In this document: positions 32,676 through 40,443 of the stretch, piece by piece
Numbering within the stretch: position 1 is the first letter of the stretch
Layout: each line of letters begins with the position of its first letter
Source: JACRIK01 sp040753835
Lineage (GTDB): Bacteria; Planctomycetota; MHYJ01; JACQXL01
DNA: 47,540 nt
Assembly: GCA_040753835.1 (NCBI GenBank)
Contig: JBFMDM010000005.1
Coordinates: 1-47,540, forward strand
Reading direction: 5' to 3'
The notes under the pieces: generated by a model
Databases searched by the model: none
Seen by the model: only the letters and a program-made list of their open reading frames with translations
What the model was told of the DNA's origin: nothing
Program-made: the position numbers and the translations under genes

Positions 32676-33884
32676 CTACTTTTTAGAACGCCTGTATTTC
32701 CTTATGAATAATCCTACAACCAGCACCAGTATTGCAAGGACAAGAATTACCCCTCCTATTATGAGCCATTCTGCCTTTCTTAGTGCGTCCGATTTCCAGA
32801 CAAATTTTTCCACCTTGTTTATGTAGCCCCACTTATTATCCTTATAATCACCAATGTATACCTTGGCTAACCCATTGTGGAAACCCAAAGCATAATCAAA
32901 TTGTGTCTTGATAACTATCTTACCAGTTTTGTCTATATAGCCCCATTTACCTCCGATTTCCACCGCAGACAAACCGTCAGAAAAATTACTAGCATCTTCA
33001 AACTGCGGTTCAATTACAAACCTACCTGTCTTATCTATGTAGCCGGATTTTCCATTGATTGTTACTTCGCCCAATCCTTCGGAGAAAGAAGATGCATGCT
33101 CAAACTGCGGTTCAATTACAAACCTACCTGTCTTATTTATATAGCCCCACCTACCATTGAGTTGTACTGAGGCCAGGCCCTCGGAAAAGTCATCAACAAT
33201 ATCGAATTGTGGTTCAATCACAAATTGACCTGTCTTATCAATATATCCCCATATGAAGTATTTCTCGCTTTCCTTACCTTTAATTTGTACTGCTGCCAAT
33301 CCTTCCGAAAAACTATGAATGGGAAATATCTTATTGCTCAACATATGATTAAACCTTGGCTCAATGGCGAATTTTCCATTCTTATCTATGAAGCCCAATT
33401 TGATGAAGTCCACATTGACAGAACTATTATCTGCTTTATGCACATATCCAATATCAGGAGACGCGATGGCCAGCCCTTCAGAAAAGTTACCTACATAAGA
33501 TCTGAACTTTGGCTCTATGACAAATTTGCCTGTCTTATCAATATAACCAGATTCATTACTATTCCTTAACCACACCAAAGCCAGTCCCTCAGAAAAGTCA
33601 CCACCATATTCTAATTGGGGATCAATGAATACATATTTAAACTGAGGATTAATGACTATATTGCCTATTTTGTCGATATAGCCGTAGTTGCCATCCTGCT
33701 CTATCAAAAACAGGGGATTTACTTCTTCTTGCTCGGCACCTATACACAAATCAGGCAGAACGGCTGCAAGGCAAACAAGAAGCAAAATAGATATTTCTAT
33801 TATCTGAAGATTCTCAAGTGATGAAGATTTCTCGGCAGGCGCTAATGATTTCTTATCCAATCCGATGTCAAAAAATAATTCCAT
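32676..33884 (-). CDS. WG-repeat membrane-anchored protein
   Basis: 402 aa. An N-terminal hydrophobic segment (ISILLLVCLAAVLPDLCIG) acts as signal or anchor. Eight WG-type repeats follow (consensus G-x-W-G-Y-I-D-K-T-G-K-F-V-I-E-P-Q-F), each with a FSEGLA half-unit, and a C-terminal membrane helix (WLIIGGVILVLAILVLVVGLFI) ends in a basic tail. WG repeats build extracytoplasmic beta-propeller-like platforms; the function is unknown. The gene is clearly more AT-rich than its neighbours and contains no GC-rich palindrome, which suggests recent acquisition. AAAGGA lies 9 bases before the ATG. Confidence 0.85.
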   Translation of the reverse strand: MELFFDIGLDKKSLAPAEKSSSLENLQIIEISILLLVCLAAVLPDLCIGAEQEEVNPLFLIEQDGNYGYIDKIGNIVINPQFKYVFIDPQLEYGGDFSEGLALVWLRNSNESGYIDKTGKFVIEPKFRSYVGNFSEGLAIASPDIGYVHKADNSSVNVDFIKLGFIDKNGKFAIEPRFNHMLSNKIFPIHSFSEGLAAVQIKGKESEKYFIWGYIDKTGQFVIEPQFDIVDDFSEGLASVQLNGRWGYINKTGRFVIEPQFEHASSFSEGLGEVTINGKSGYIDKTGRFVIEPQFEDASNFSDGLSAVEIGGKWGYIDKTGKIVIKTQFDYALGFHNGLAKVYIGDYKDNKWGYINKVEKFVWKSDALRKAEWLIIGGVILVLAILVLVVGLFIRKYRRSKK

Positions 33885-34086
33885 CTTCCCAATCCTTTCT
33901 TTACTTATTCGTAAAATCGTAAAGGATTTATAGTTAATTTTTGCATGGAACTGTCTCGTCGAGTACCCATTTTCTTTTGGGGTTTAGATTGCCCTAGTAC
34001 TGCCTCATAGCTTGTTACACAATCTGGCCTGGAAATGTTTTCACACTTTCCCTATTTAATATCGGGACTCTTGCCTCCTGATAATC

Positions 34087-34113
34087 TGTATAATAACATA
34101 ACGCTTTTGTCAA
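34087..34113 (-). promoter_or_regulatory. Candidate promoter for the WG-repeat gene
   Basis: TTGACA (34113-34108) and TATACA (34092-34087) on the minus strand, 15 bases apart; about 200 bases from the start codon. The short spacer makes it tentative. Confidence 0.3.
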
Positions 34114-34140
34114 TAATATTGTTTCTATTGCCAGCCGCTC

Positions 34141-34169
34141 TTGACTTCTCCTTTCCGTAATGCTATATT
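34141..34169 (+). promoter_or_regulatory. Candidate promoter for the small membrane protein and topA
   Basis: TTGACT (34141-34146), 17 bases, TATATT (34164-34169), preceded by TGC. Good match to a vegetative promoter; the leader to 34443 would be about 265 bases and passes through the palindromic repeats. Confidence 0.5.
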
Positions 34170-34442
34170 ATACGCAATTACCAGGAGAAGCAAGGCCCGA
34201 TATTTATGGTAAACTGTGTAATAATTTCCCTAAAAAATATGTGTAACTATGGGGTTGACTACACACTGTAATCTTGTAGTGCCGCCCTGATGGGCGAGCC
34301 TCGTTTTCGGCGGGAGTGGAAGGTGGTCCCGCAATTCTGCGAGACATAAGAGTTTGTCCGCCAGTCACCAGAGGCGACCCGCCTTTGGCGGGAGGCGGAT
34401 CCGCCTTCGGCTGGATAACTCGCTTCGCTCTAACAAACTCTA

Positions 34443-34670
34443 ATGGAATATTATTTTTATATTCTTATCGGATTTCTTGCTATAGTAGTATTTTTTGTTA
34501 TCCTCGTGAGAACCAAATCCCGGAAAGAGGAAATGAAAAGGGAAGACGAATGGATGCAGAGTTTACCACCCAGCGAATGGGGGGTCAGCGAACACGCTAC
34601 GCGTGACCGCGAGCACCAACTGGAGCGGAACGAAGATGAAGAAGAAGGCGAAGAAAAAGACAACAGTTAG
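34443..34670 (+). CDS. Possible small membrane protein upstream of topA
   Basis: A 75-aa ORF: an N-terminal membrane helix (YYFYILIGFLAIVVFFVILV) followed by a basic turn and a very acidic, charged tail. It overlaps the topA start by 35 bases in another frame, so coupling is possible. No Shine-Dalgarno is evident. Not recognised as a family. The hydrophobic-then-charged order is typical of genuine short membrane proteins; it could still be chance. Confidence 0.45.
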   Translation: MEYYFYILIGFLAIVVFFVILVRTKSRKEEMKREDEWMQSLPPSEWGVSEHATRDREHQLERNEDEEEGEEKDNS

Positions 34671-37137
34671 CGCAGGTGGTCCATCAAAGGCGAAGCCGAC
34701 GGCCAAAGGCAAAAAACCGGCTCCAGCGCGTGATTCTGGCGCCGCCTCAAAGGCGCTGGTTATCGTGGAATCGCCGGCCAAGACCAAAACCATCGGCAAG
34801 ATTCTGGGCGACGATTACATCATCCGCTCCTCATACGGACACATCCGCGACCTGCCAAAAAGCAAATTGGGCATAGATATTGACGATAATTTCAAGCCGG
34901 GCTATATAACCATACGCAAGCAGATAAAGAACGTGAACGAACTGAAGAAGATAGCGGCCGGCTCTAAGGGCGTGTACCTGGCCACTGACCCGGACCGGGA
35001 AGGCGAGGCCATTGCCTGGCATCTCTCAGAAATTATGGGCGTGCCGCCCAGCCGGTTCTGGCGGGTGAGTTTTGACGAGATTACCGCACCGGCTGTCAAA
35101 GAGGCCTTCAGCCGGCCCAGGAAAATCTCCACCAGTTTGGTCAACGCCCAGCAGACCAGACGTTTCCTGGACCGGATTATGGGCTACAAACTTTCCCCGC
35201 TTCTCTGGGACAAGATAACCAGGGGCCTCTCGGCCGGACGAGTCCAGTCCGTGGCGCTCCGGCTGGTTGTGGAACGGGAAAAGGAAATCAGGTCGTTCAA
35301 GCCCCATGAACACTGGAAAATCAGCGCTGACCTGTCGGCAGGAGAAAAGAGCACCTTTCTTGCGCTACTGAACAAACTGAATGATGCCAATGTAGGCAGT
35401 CCCCTGGATGGAAGCGCAAACCTCTGGATTGGCTCAGAGGCGCAGTCCGGCAAACTGGTTGACTATCTTAAAAAGAGCGATTTCCGGGTACTGGGAATAA
35501 CCGAGAAGGAAAGCAACCAGCACCCGGCGCCGCCCTTTATCACCAGCACGCTCCAGCAGACCGCATCCATCAAACTCAATTTCAGCCCCAGGAAGACGAT
35601 GCTGATTGCCCAGCAGTTATACGAGGGCGTGGACCTGCCTGAAGGCCCGACCGGCCTGATTACCTATATGCGCACGGACTCGGTCCGGATGAGCGAACTG
35701 GCCATCAGCGGATGCCGCAAATTCATCAGCCGGCGCTACGGAGAGGGATTGCTTCATTCAGAACCGCGCCGTTACAGGCCGAGCAAACAATCCCAGCAGG
35801 CGCACGAGGCCATCAGGCCGACCTATCCGGACAAGACGCCGGAGAGCATTGCCCAGTATCTCTCCAAGGACCAGTATAAACTCTATACCCTCATCTGGAA
35901 ACGGTTCGTGGCGACCCAGATGAAGCCGGCGACCTGGAAGAGCAAGTCAGTAGAGATTGAATCTCGCTCAAGCCAGCCATTAGAACCCGAAGGGACCGCG
36001 TCCTGCGAACTGGAAATCTTCTCCAACGACAAGAGACGCAGGCATATTGCCGAAAAGATACTGACTATTATTGGAGAAAACCAGAACGGCGCAATACTGG
36101 AGAAAATAATAACCATTTTGGGCAGGAACAGGGAAGACGATGACGCCGCCAGAAAAATACTGGAGTCGCTGGGAAAGAATCCTGCCGCCTTTTCAGGCGA
36201 ACCTCGCTCCGATATGACATCGGAGCGGGAAGACAAGACATTGACCGCCAGGATAATTGATATACTCAATGAGACCATAGACCAGACGTTGATACGTGAG
36301 CAGATTAAGGTAGAACGATGCCTCTGGAGCGCGAACGAGCGCCGGCTGGTATCCAAAGGATTCCTGACGCTTTATAACCCTGAGGAGCAATTACTGCCCG
36401 CATTGAATGAGGGCGTTAAACTGGACGTGGCTCAGATTAATTCCTCGCAGTCATTCACCGAGCCGCCGCCCCGTTATACCGAGGCCTCGCTGGTCAAGGT
36501 CCTGGAAAAATACGGCATCGGCCGGCCCTCAACCTACGCCCCGATTATATCCACCATCCAGGACCGGGGCTATGCCCTGAAAAGGAGCCGGCAACTTGAA
36601 CCCACCGAACTTGGCATACTGGTCAACGATAAATTAGTCCCGTTCTTTGACGATATCATCAACACCCAGTTCACAGCCCGGATAGAGGAGGAACTGGACT
36701 TGATAGAGGAAGACCGGAAGGAATGGGTGTCCACGCTCAAGGAATTCTACGAGCCCTTTGCCCGTGATTTGGAAAAGGCCCAGGCCGAGATGACCAGCGA
36801 AAAAGGCAAACAGAACGGCGGCAATTGTCCCAAGTGCGGCAAGCCGATGGTGGAGCGCTGGTCCAGGTTCGGCAAGTTCCTGGCCTGTTCGTCGTTCCCG
36901 GAATGCCGGTACACGGTCTCGCTCAAGCCCAAGCAAGAGCCGGAAAAGACCGACGAGGTCTGCGAGAAATGCGGCAAGCCGATGGTGGTGCGATACAACC
37001 GCCGCCGGAGCAAGTTCATTGCCTGTTCGGGTTATCCGGACTGCAAGAACGCCAAGCCGATTAAGAAGGCCGCGGACGAGAAACCCGCGCCGACTACAGC
37101 AGAGGAAACCACCGACAACGGCGCCCCGCTCTGTTAA
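34636..37137 (+). CDS. topA: DNA topoisomerase I with an extra helical insertion
   Basis: An 833-aa type IA topoisomerase relaxing negative supercoils. It begins with a Lys-rich tail, then TOPRIM (ALVIVESPAKTKTIGKILG, ATDPDREGEA), the active-site tyrosine Y344 in TYMRTDS, GIGRPSTYAPIISTIQDRGY, and two C-terminal four-Cys zinc ribbons (CPKCGKPMVERW from about 731 and CEKCGKPMVVRY from about 776). Between about residues 440 and 560 there is an insertion absent from ordinary TopA, containing three similar helices (AEKILTIIGENQN, LEKIITILGRNRE, ARKILESLGKNPA) and an in-frame palindrome (36205-36227). ATG 34636 is preferred over a GTG at 34603. Confidence 0.95.
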   Translation: MKKKAKKKTTVSAGGPSKAKPTAKGKKPAPARDSGAASKALVIVESPAKTKTIGKILGDDYIIRSSYGHIRDLPKSKLGIDIDDNFKPGYITIRKQIKNVNELKKIAAGSKGVYLATDPDREGEAIAWHLSEIMGVPPSRFWRVSFDEITAPAVKEAFSRPRKISTSLVNAQQTRRFLDRIMGYKLSPLLWDKITRGLSAGRVQSVALRLVVEREKEIRSFKPHEHWKISADLSAGEKSTFLALLNKLNDANVGSPLDGSANLWIGSEAQSGKLVDYLKKSDFRVLGITEKESNQHPAPPFITSTLQQTASIKLNFSPRKTMLIAQQLYEGVDLPEGPTGLITYMRTDSVRMSELAISGCRKFISRRYGEGLLHSEPRRYRPSKQSQQAHEAIRPTYPDKTPESIAQYLSKDQYKLYTLIWKRFVATQMKPATWKSKSVEIESRSSQPLEPEGTASCELEIFSNDKRRRHIAEKILTIIGENQNGAILEKIITILGRNREDDDAARKILESLGKNPAAFSGEPRSDMTSEREDKTLTARIIDILNETIDQTLIREQIKVERCLWSANERRLVSKGFLTLYNPEEQLLPALNEGVKLDVAQINSSQSFTEPPPRYTEASLVKVLEKYGIGRPSTYAPIISTIQDRGYALKRSRQLEPTELGILVNDKLVPFFDDIINTQFTARIEEELDLIEEDRKEWVSTLKEFYEPFARDLEKAQAEMTSEKGKQNGGNCPKCGKPMVERWSRFGKFLACSSFPECRYTVSLKPKQEPEKTDEVCEKCGKPMVVRYNRRRSKFIACSGYPDCKNAKPIKKAADEKPAPTTAEETTDNGAPLC
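36205..36227. repeat. In-frame palindrome inside topA
   Basis: CGCTCCGAT-ATGAC-ATCGGAGCG, a perfect 9-bp stem, at the end of the TopA-specific insertion. Confidence 0.65.
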
Positions 37138-37230
37138 TTGCCCCGCTCCGATTGATAAGGGCAGGGCCGCCCCAGTTGATTGGAGCGGAGCGCCTCGGCC
37201 ATTGAAGAATCAACCGGTTAACTGAAGGCA

Positions 37231-38580
37231 TTACCGTCTTTCTTCCCTGTTAGACGGCTTTTCCGGTATCGGCATAATAATGGGCGGCCGGATGGGATTG
37301 TCCATTAGAGGCATCCTGAATATGTCCGTCTCCGGTTTGGGCAACGGTATGGAATATTCCGGCCTGGGCCGGACGATTTCTATCAGCAGTTCCTTTATGG
37401 TCTTTATCTCGCCCTTGAGTTGGTTGATTTCGGCCTCGTAGTCCTTTTGTTTGGCGTATTTTGTCGCTATGGCTTTCTCTTTCCGCTTCAGGCGCTCTTG
37501 CATCTCCTTTGCTTTCAGTTCCTGCTCGGCCCGGATAAGCGAGTCGGTTATTTCCGCATTGCCTGGTTTTAGTTCCAATGCCTTCTTAAAGTCCGTAATC
37601 GCCTTATCCAGTTTGCCGGAGCCGGCATAGACCAGTCCGCGGTAATAATAGGGACTGGCGTTCTTTGGGGTAAGTTCCACCAGCCGGCTGAAGTCGGATA
37701 TTGATTGGCTGTATTCCTTCAGAAGCCCGTAGGCCCGACCCCGGATACTATACAGTATCATCCGGATTTTCATATCATCCGGGAATTCCTTGAGCCCGGC
37801 GCTGCAATCCTCAACGGCCTGTTTATACCGGCCCGTAATCTCATAGACCATTGCCCTCAAGACATAGAAATAAGGGATGACCGGCTCAATAGCCAATCCT
37901 TTCCCGCAATCGTCCAGCGCCTCCTGGAAGCGGCCGGCCATAAAGTGGATATTGGCCCGGTCAAAATACGCCTCAGTGTAATCAGGGTTATGCCGGATGG
38001 CGGATGATAAGTCGCTCAAGGCCTGCTGATTCTGGTTCATCAGCATATAAATCACGGCCCGGTGATAATACGGGTCCGCGTCGTAGGGCGAAAGTTCTAT
38101 GGCCCTGGAGAAATTGCTCAGGGCATCGGCCGTGTTATTGAGCCGCTCATAACACAGACCCAAATGGTAGTAGACATCAGACAGCGTCCCGGTATCGTCT
38201 TCGGACCGGTTTTTATCAGATGATAAAGCGCTGACCAGTCCGTCAAAGATGTTCTTGGCTTCTATATATTTACCCTGCGTATATAATGAGACACCCTGTT
38301 TTATGGCATCACGAAAAGCAGGCCCTGGTGTAGGCGGCGCCTGATATGGCCCTTTGCGCGCCATCTCTTTGATTTTCTCAACCCGTTTGGTAAATTCGGG
38401 TGAGAGACCTTCGGCCTTCTGGGTCTGGAATATGTAGTCCTTCATCCCGAATAGTTCGTTGCGGCAGTCCGCGCATTCCTCAAGATGTCTGAAGAATGCC
38501 TCGTAATCCCTGATATACTCGTAGCGGCCCAGGGTATAGTCCGCTATGTCGGATTGGAATTTACTACAATCTTTATTCAT
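37231..38580 (-). CDS. Zinc-finger TPR protein; anti-sigma-like
   Basis: 449 aa. The start at 38580 is chosen because AGGAGG lies 8 bases upstream and the protein then begins with C5, H32, C36 and C39 (HLEECADC), a zf-HC2 anti-sigma site. About seven TPR units follow (residues 125-350, for example YYHLGLCYERLNNTADALSNF and YYYRGLVYAGSGKLDKAITDF in part), then a charged coiled coil (KAKEMQERLKRKEKAIATKY) and a Pro-rich tail. No membrane helix, so cytosolic. Its ATG overlaps the last codons of the sigma factor gene, indicating translational coupling and a functional pair. The longer in-frame ORF to 38721 is only the other frame of the sigma gene. Confidence 0.82.
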   Translation of the reverse strand: MNKDCSKFQSDIADYTLGRYEYIRDYEAFFRHLEECADCRNELFGMKDYIFQTQKAEGLSPEFTKRVEKIKEMARKGPYQAPPTPGPAFRDAIKQGVSLYTQGKYIEAKNIFDGLVSALSSDKNRSEDDTGTLSDVYYHLGLCYERLNNTADALSNFSRAIELSPYDADPYYHRAVIYMLMNQNQQALSDLSSAIRHNPDYTEAYFDRANIHFMAGRFQEALDDCGKGLAIEPVIPYFYVLRAMVYEITGRYKQAVEDCSAGLKEFPDDMKIRMILYSIRGRAYGLLKEYSQSISDFSRLVELTPKNASPYYYRGLVYAGSGKLDKAITDFKKALELKPGNAEITDSLIRAEQELKAKEMQERLKRKEKAIATKYAKQKDYEAEINQLKGEIKTIKELLIEIVRPRPEYSIPLPKPETDIFRMPLMDNPIRPPIIMPIPEKPSNREERR

Positions 38581-39184
38581 CTTTCTTTCCTCCTTTAATC
38601 CGTGTAATCTGTGGCTTCCATTTGGCCACTTCCTTGTTGCGCTGTTCCCAGACCTTGCGATAGACCTCACCGAACATCGTCCTGAGTTCTTCAACACTTT
38701 TATCCCTGAACATTGGTTCATCCTGGGCGATGGCCTCGTATTTCCAGTTTTTGGTTACGACCAGTTCCCAGAGTTTGCGCTCCATCTTGGTCAGGACAGC
38801 CAGGATTCTGAAGCGCGCCTCCATTGACTCAGCCACTTCCTTCAAGGGACTGGGTCTTAATTTCTCTATGTTGTCAGGCAATTGGGAAAATGCTGTAAAT
38901 CGTTCCCGGCCCCGTTGACGGAGTTTATTGAAACATTCATCGTGGCAGATTTTATACAGGAACGAGGAGAACTTGCGGGTATCGTCAAAGTCAGCGAGTT
39001 TCTGCCAGACCTTAAGCCAGGCATCCTGAACCACTTCCTGGGCATCGTGAAAATTACCGACCTTGTTCTGGGCGAACCAGACCAACCGTTCCTGGTAACG
39101 GTTGACTATTTCATCAAAGGCGGTCTTCTCGCCTGAAAGATATGCGGCGACTAATTGTTCATCGGTTCTTATGTCCTGGGACAT
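38573..39184 (-). CDS. RNA polymerase sigma-70 family factor (ECF)
   Basis: 203 aa. Region 2 is clear (LVAAYLSGEKTAFDEIVNRY, then DAQEVVQDAWLKVWQKL and FSSFLYKICHDECFNKLRQR). Region 4 is divergent (KMERKLWELVVTKNWKYEAI). The C-terminal residues PQITRIKGGKKDE are encoded by a repeat A copy (38597-38614) that also carries the Shine-Dalgarno of the next gene. The zinc-finger TPR protein overlaps by 8 bases and is the likely anti-sigma partner. Upstream lies the 22-bp tandem array. On the minus strand a TTGACT (39218-39213) sits ahead of the start, but no good -10 is seen. Confidence 0.85.
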   Translation of the reverse strand: MSQDIRTDEQLVAAYLSGEKTAFDEIVNRYQERLVWFAQNKVGNFHDAQEVVQDAWLKVWQKLADFDDTRKFSSFLYKICHDECFNKLRQRGRERFTAFSQLPDNIEKLRPSPLKEVAESMEARFRILAVLTKMERKLWELVVTKNWKYEAIAQDEPMFRDKSVEELRTMFGEVYRKVWEQRNKEVAKWKPQITRIKGGKKDE

Positions 39185-39239
39185 AACTCATCTCTACAAA
39201 AATATACAGAGAAGTCAACAAAAACTCCACGCTCCCTGA

Positions 39240-39525
39240 CCCTAAATTAGATACCATAGGTTCCTGAATTGGATACTATAGGTCTCTTGATTAGATGCTA
39301 TGGGTTCCTGAATTAGATACCATAGGTCTCTGGATTAGATGCTATGGGTTCCTGGATTAAATACCATAGGTCTCTGGATTAGAGACAATGGGTCTCTGGA
39401 TTAGAGACAATGGGTCTCTGGATTAGATGCTATGGGTTCCTGGATTAGATACCGTAGGTCTCTGGATTGGATACCATAGGTCTCTGGATTGGATACCATA
39501 GGTCCCTGGATTAGAGACAATGGGT
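39240..39525. repeat. Tandem array, 13 units of exactly 22 bp
   Basis: Thirteen head-to-tail units of exactly 22 bases, consensus YYCTGGATTAGATACCATAG plus GT, upstream of the sigma factor gene. Variants alternate (GATACCATAGGT, GATGCTATGGGT, GAGACAATGGGT) while the length never changes. There are no unique spacers, so it is not a CRISPR. On the minus strand the core reads TATGGTATC, the same nonamer as in the array at 14221-14700. Confidence 0.9.
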
Positions 39526-39582
39526 AGGTAAAAGCGGTGCATAGTGTAAGGTATTCAGGATTGGTATGTAGGTAAGGCAGGG

Positions 39583-39620
39583 GGACAGTGTAGTTGGGGG
39601 GACTACACCCCCTACTGTCC
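39583..39620. other. Hairpin downstream of the gene at 39674
   Basis: GGACAG (39583-39588) with CTGTCC (39615-39620) outside, TGTAG (39589-39593) with CTACA (39603-39607) inside. It lies between the tandem array and the end of the gene at 39674 and could end its transcript, but lacks a T-run on either side. Confidence 0.4.
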
Positions 39621-39673
39621 TAAGTCCTTGTCAGATAAGGGGCATCAATTCGGGAAGGTGGTCATTTTGGGTC

Positions 39674-40198
39674 TTACGAACCCTTTATAATCTTAATTTC
39701 TTCCTGAGTTAAGCCGTAGAGCTTGTAGACAATCTGGTCAATAAGGTTATCTGTTGCAGAAATTTGCTCCATCAATGGCTTGAGTTTATTTACACTCTTA
39801 TTAAACTCTATCTCTATTTGTTCTTCATCCGCCCGTTTCAGTTTAATATTGTTATTGCCTAACACCTTTATCAAATCATTAAAACTTGTGTCGTAATACT
39901 CTTTAATCTTAGTCTTGCCTTTGAGGTCGTCTGCATCTTTACCGATTCGACGTTCCAGATATTTGAGGAATCCTTTTATCTCTTCCTGTTTGGTCTTGTG
40001 CATCGCCATCATCTCTTCGGCAAGGTGGACCAGGATATCGTGGACCACATCAGTCCGCTCTACCTTCTCACCAACTTTTATCTGATAGCCCTTATTCAGC
40101 GGGTCGGCATTATGCTTCCTGACCAGTTCAGCGTCCGGCTGATGCTTTTTCTCAAGACACTCATCTACTAATTCAAGTAATTCCGTAAAATCAGGCAT
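39674..40198 (-). CDS. Separate C-terminal module of the type IIG restriction-modification protein
   Basis: 174 aa. The segments LEKKHQPDAELVRKHNADPL, VVHDILVHLAEEMMAMHKTK, IKGFLKYLERRIG and the end IDQIVYKLYGLTQEEIKI are those I associate with the extreme C-terminus of Eco57I-like type IIG/adenine methyltransferase proteins, where they follow the target-recognition domain. The 1119-aa protein at 42925 stops just where this module would be expected to begin (...IVNKAKDLYKRGK). The piece has its own AGGAGATATAGA Shine-Dalgarno and ATG, so it is probably translated and could act in trans. It is separated from its parent by 2.7 kb holding three genes and an RNA gene. Confidence 0.7.
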   Translation of the reverse strand: MPDFTELLELVDECLEKKHQPDAELVRKHNADPLNKGYQIKVGEKVERTDVVHDILVHLAEEMMAMHKTKQEEIKGFLKYLERRIGKDADDLKGKTKIKEYYDTSFNDLIKVLGNNNIKLKRADEEQIEIEFNKSVNKLKPLMEQISATDNLIDQIVYKLYGLTQEEIKIIKGS

Positions 40199-40219
40199 TC
40201 TATATCTCCTGAAAATATT

Positions 40220-40257
40220 TTACTAAAAATCTTATTTTCTTCTTGACATTTTAGTAA
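40220..40257. promoter_or_regulatory. Candidate operator around the small-RNA promoter
   Basis: TTACTAAAA (40220-40228) and TTTTAGTAA (40249-40257) form a perfect 9-bp inverted repeat with a 20-base spacer that encloses the -35 box of the RNA promoter. It is also 22-59 bases upstream of the C-terminal-module gene on the other strand, so a bound protein could control both directions. Confidence 0.4.
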
Positions 40258-40270
40258 GATAGTCTATATT
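40243..40270 (+). promoter_or_regulatory. Promoter of the small RNA
   Basis: TTGACA (40243-40248), 16 bases, TATATT (40265-40270). A near-consensus promoter with no ORF downstream on that strand; the start is expected at about 40277. Confidence 0.65.
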
Positions 40271-40276
40271 AAATAC

Positions 40277-40440
40277 AAGCGGGTAAGGCCTATCTAAGCG
40301 TCTCGCCCTGGTCTGGCGGGATAAACTATCTGTAAGATAGTCGCCGAGAGGGGCCGCAAGGTTACACTAAACATTTTCATAAATGGGATCGGGGTGTCTC
40401 CCGGTCGGTAAGGGGCCTCCTCCAAAAGAGGGGGCTTTTT
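40277..40440 (+). ncRNA. Putative structured small RNA in the restriction locus
   Basis: A 164-base transcript is predicted between a strong promoter and an intrinsic terminator, with no ORF. Helices that can form: TCTCG (40301-40305) with CGAGA (40344-40348) enclosing CTATCT (40326-40331)/AGATAG (40335-40340); GATCGGGG (40387-40394)/TCCCGGTC (40399-40406); and the terminator stem. A second CTATCT (40290-40295) can compete for the same AGATAG, so two alternative folds are possible. It runs opposite to the flanking genes and ends 3 bases before the DUF3800 stop codon. I do not recognise 6S, SRP, tmRNA or RNase P signatures. It may be an antisense or antitoxin RNA, or a guide-like RNA; none of these is shown. 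Confidence 0.6.
40415..40440 (+). terminator. Intrinsic terminator of the small RNA
   Basis: GCCTCCTC (40415-40422), loop CAAAA, GAGGGGGC (40428-40435), followed by five T. The stem has 8 pairs including one G-T. Confidence 0.75.
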
Positions 40441-40443
40441 ACT

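Larger units (their letters stand above)
33885..34442. other. 558-base non-coding region between WG-repeat gene and topA
   Basis: No convincing ORF or RNA gene seen. The first 375 bases are AT-rich and hold two divergent promoter candidates. The last 150 bases are GC-rich repeat: CCCGCC-TTT-GGCGGG (34378-34392), GGCGGATCCGCC (34394-34405) and AACTCGCT/CTAACA words related to the rplT leader. Confidence 0.6.

Noticed and set aside
39240..39525. Possible CRISPR array
   Set aside because: Units are directly adjacent with no unique spacers, and no cas gene is in the window.
40277..40440. 6S RNA, SRP RNA, tmRNA or RNase P RNA
   Set aside because: No SRP tetraloop motif, no tRNA-like end, no P4 signature, and the fold has several separate hairpins instead of one long interrupted helix.
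40277..40440. Type III toxin-antitoxin RNA
   Set aside because: No tandem repeats of pseudoknot size within the RNA and the neighbouring proteins do not resemble ToxN.
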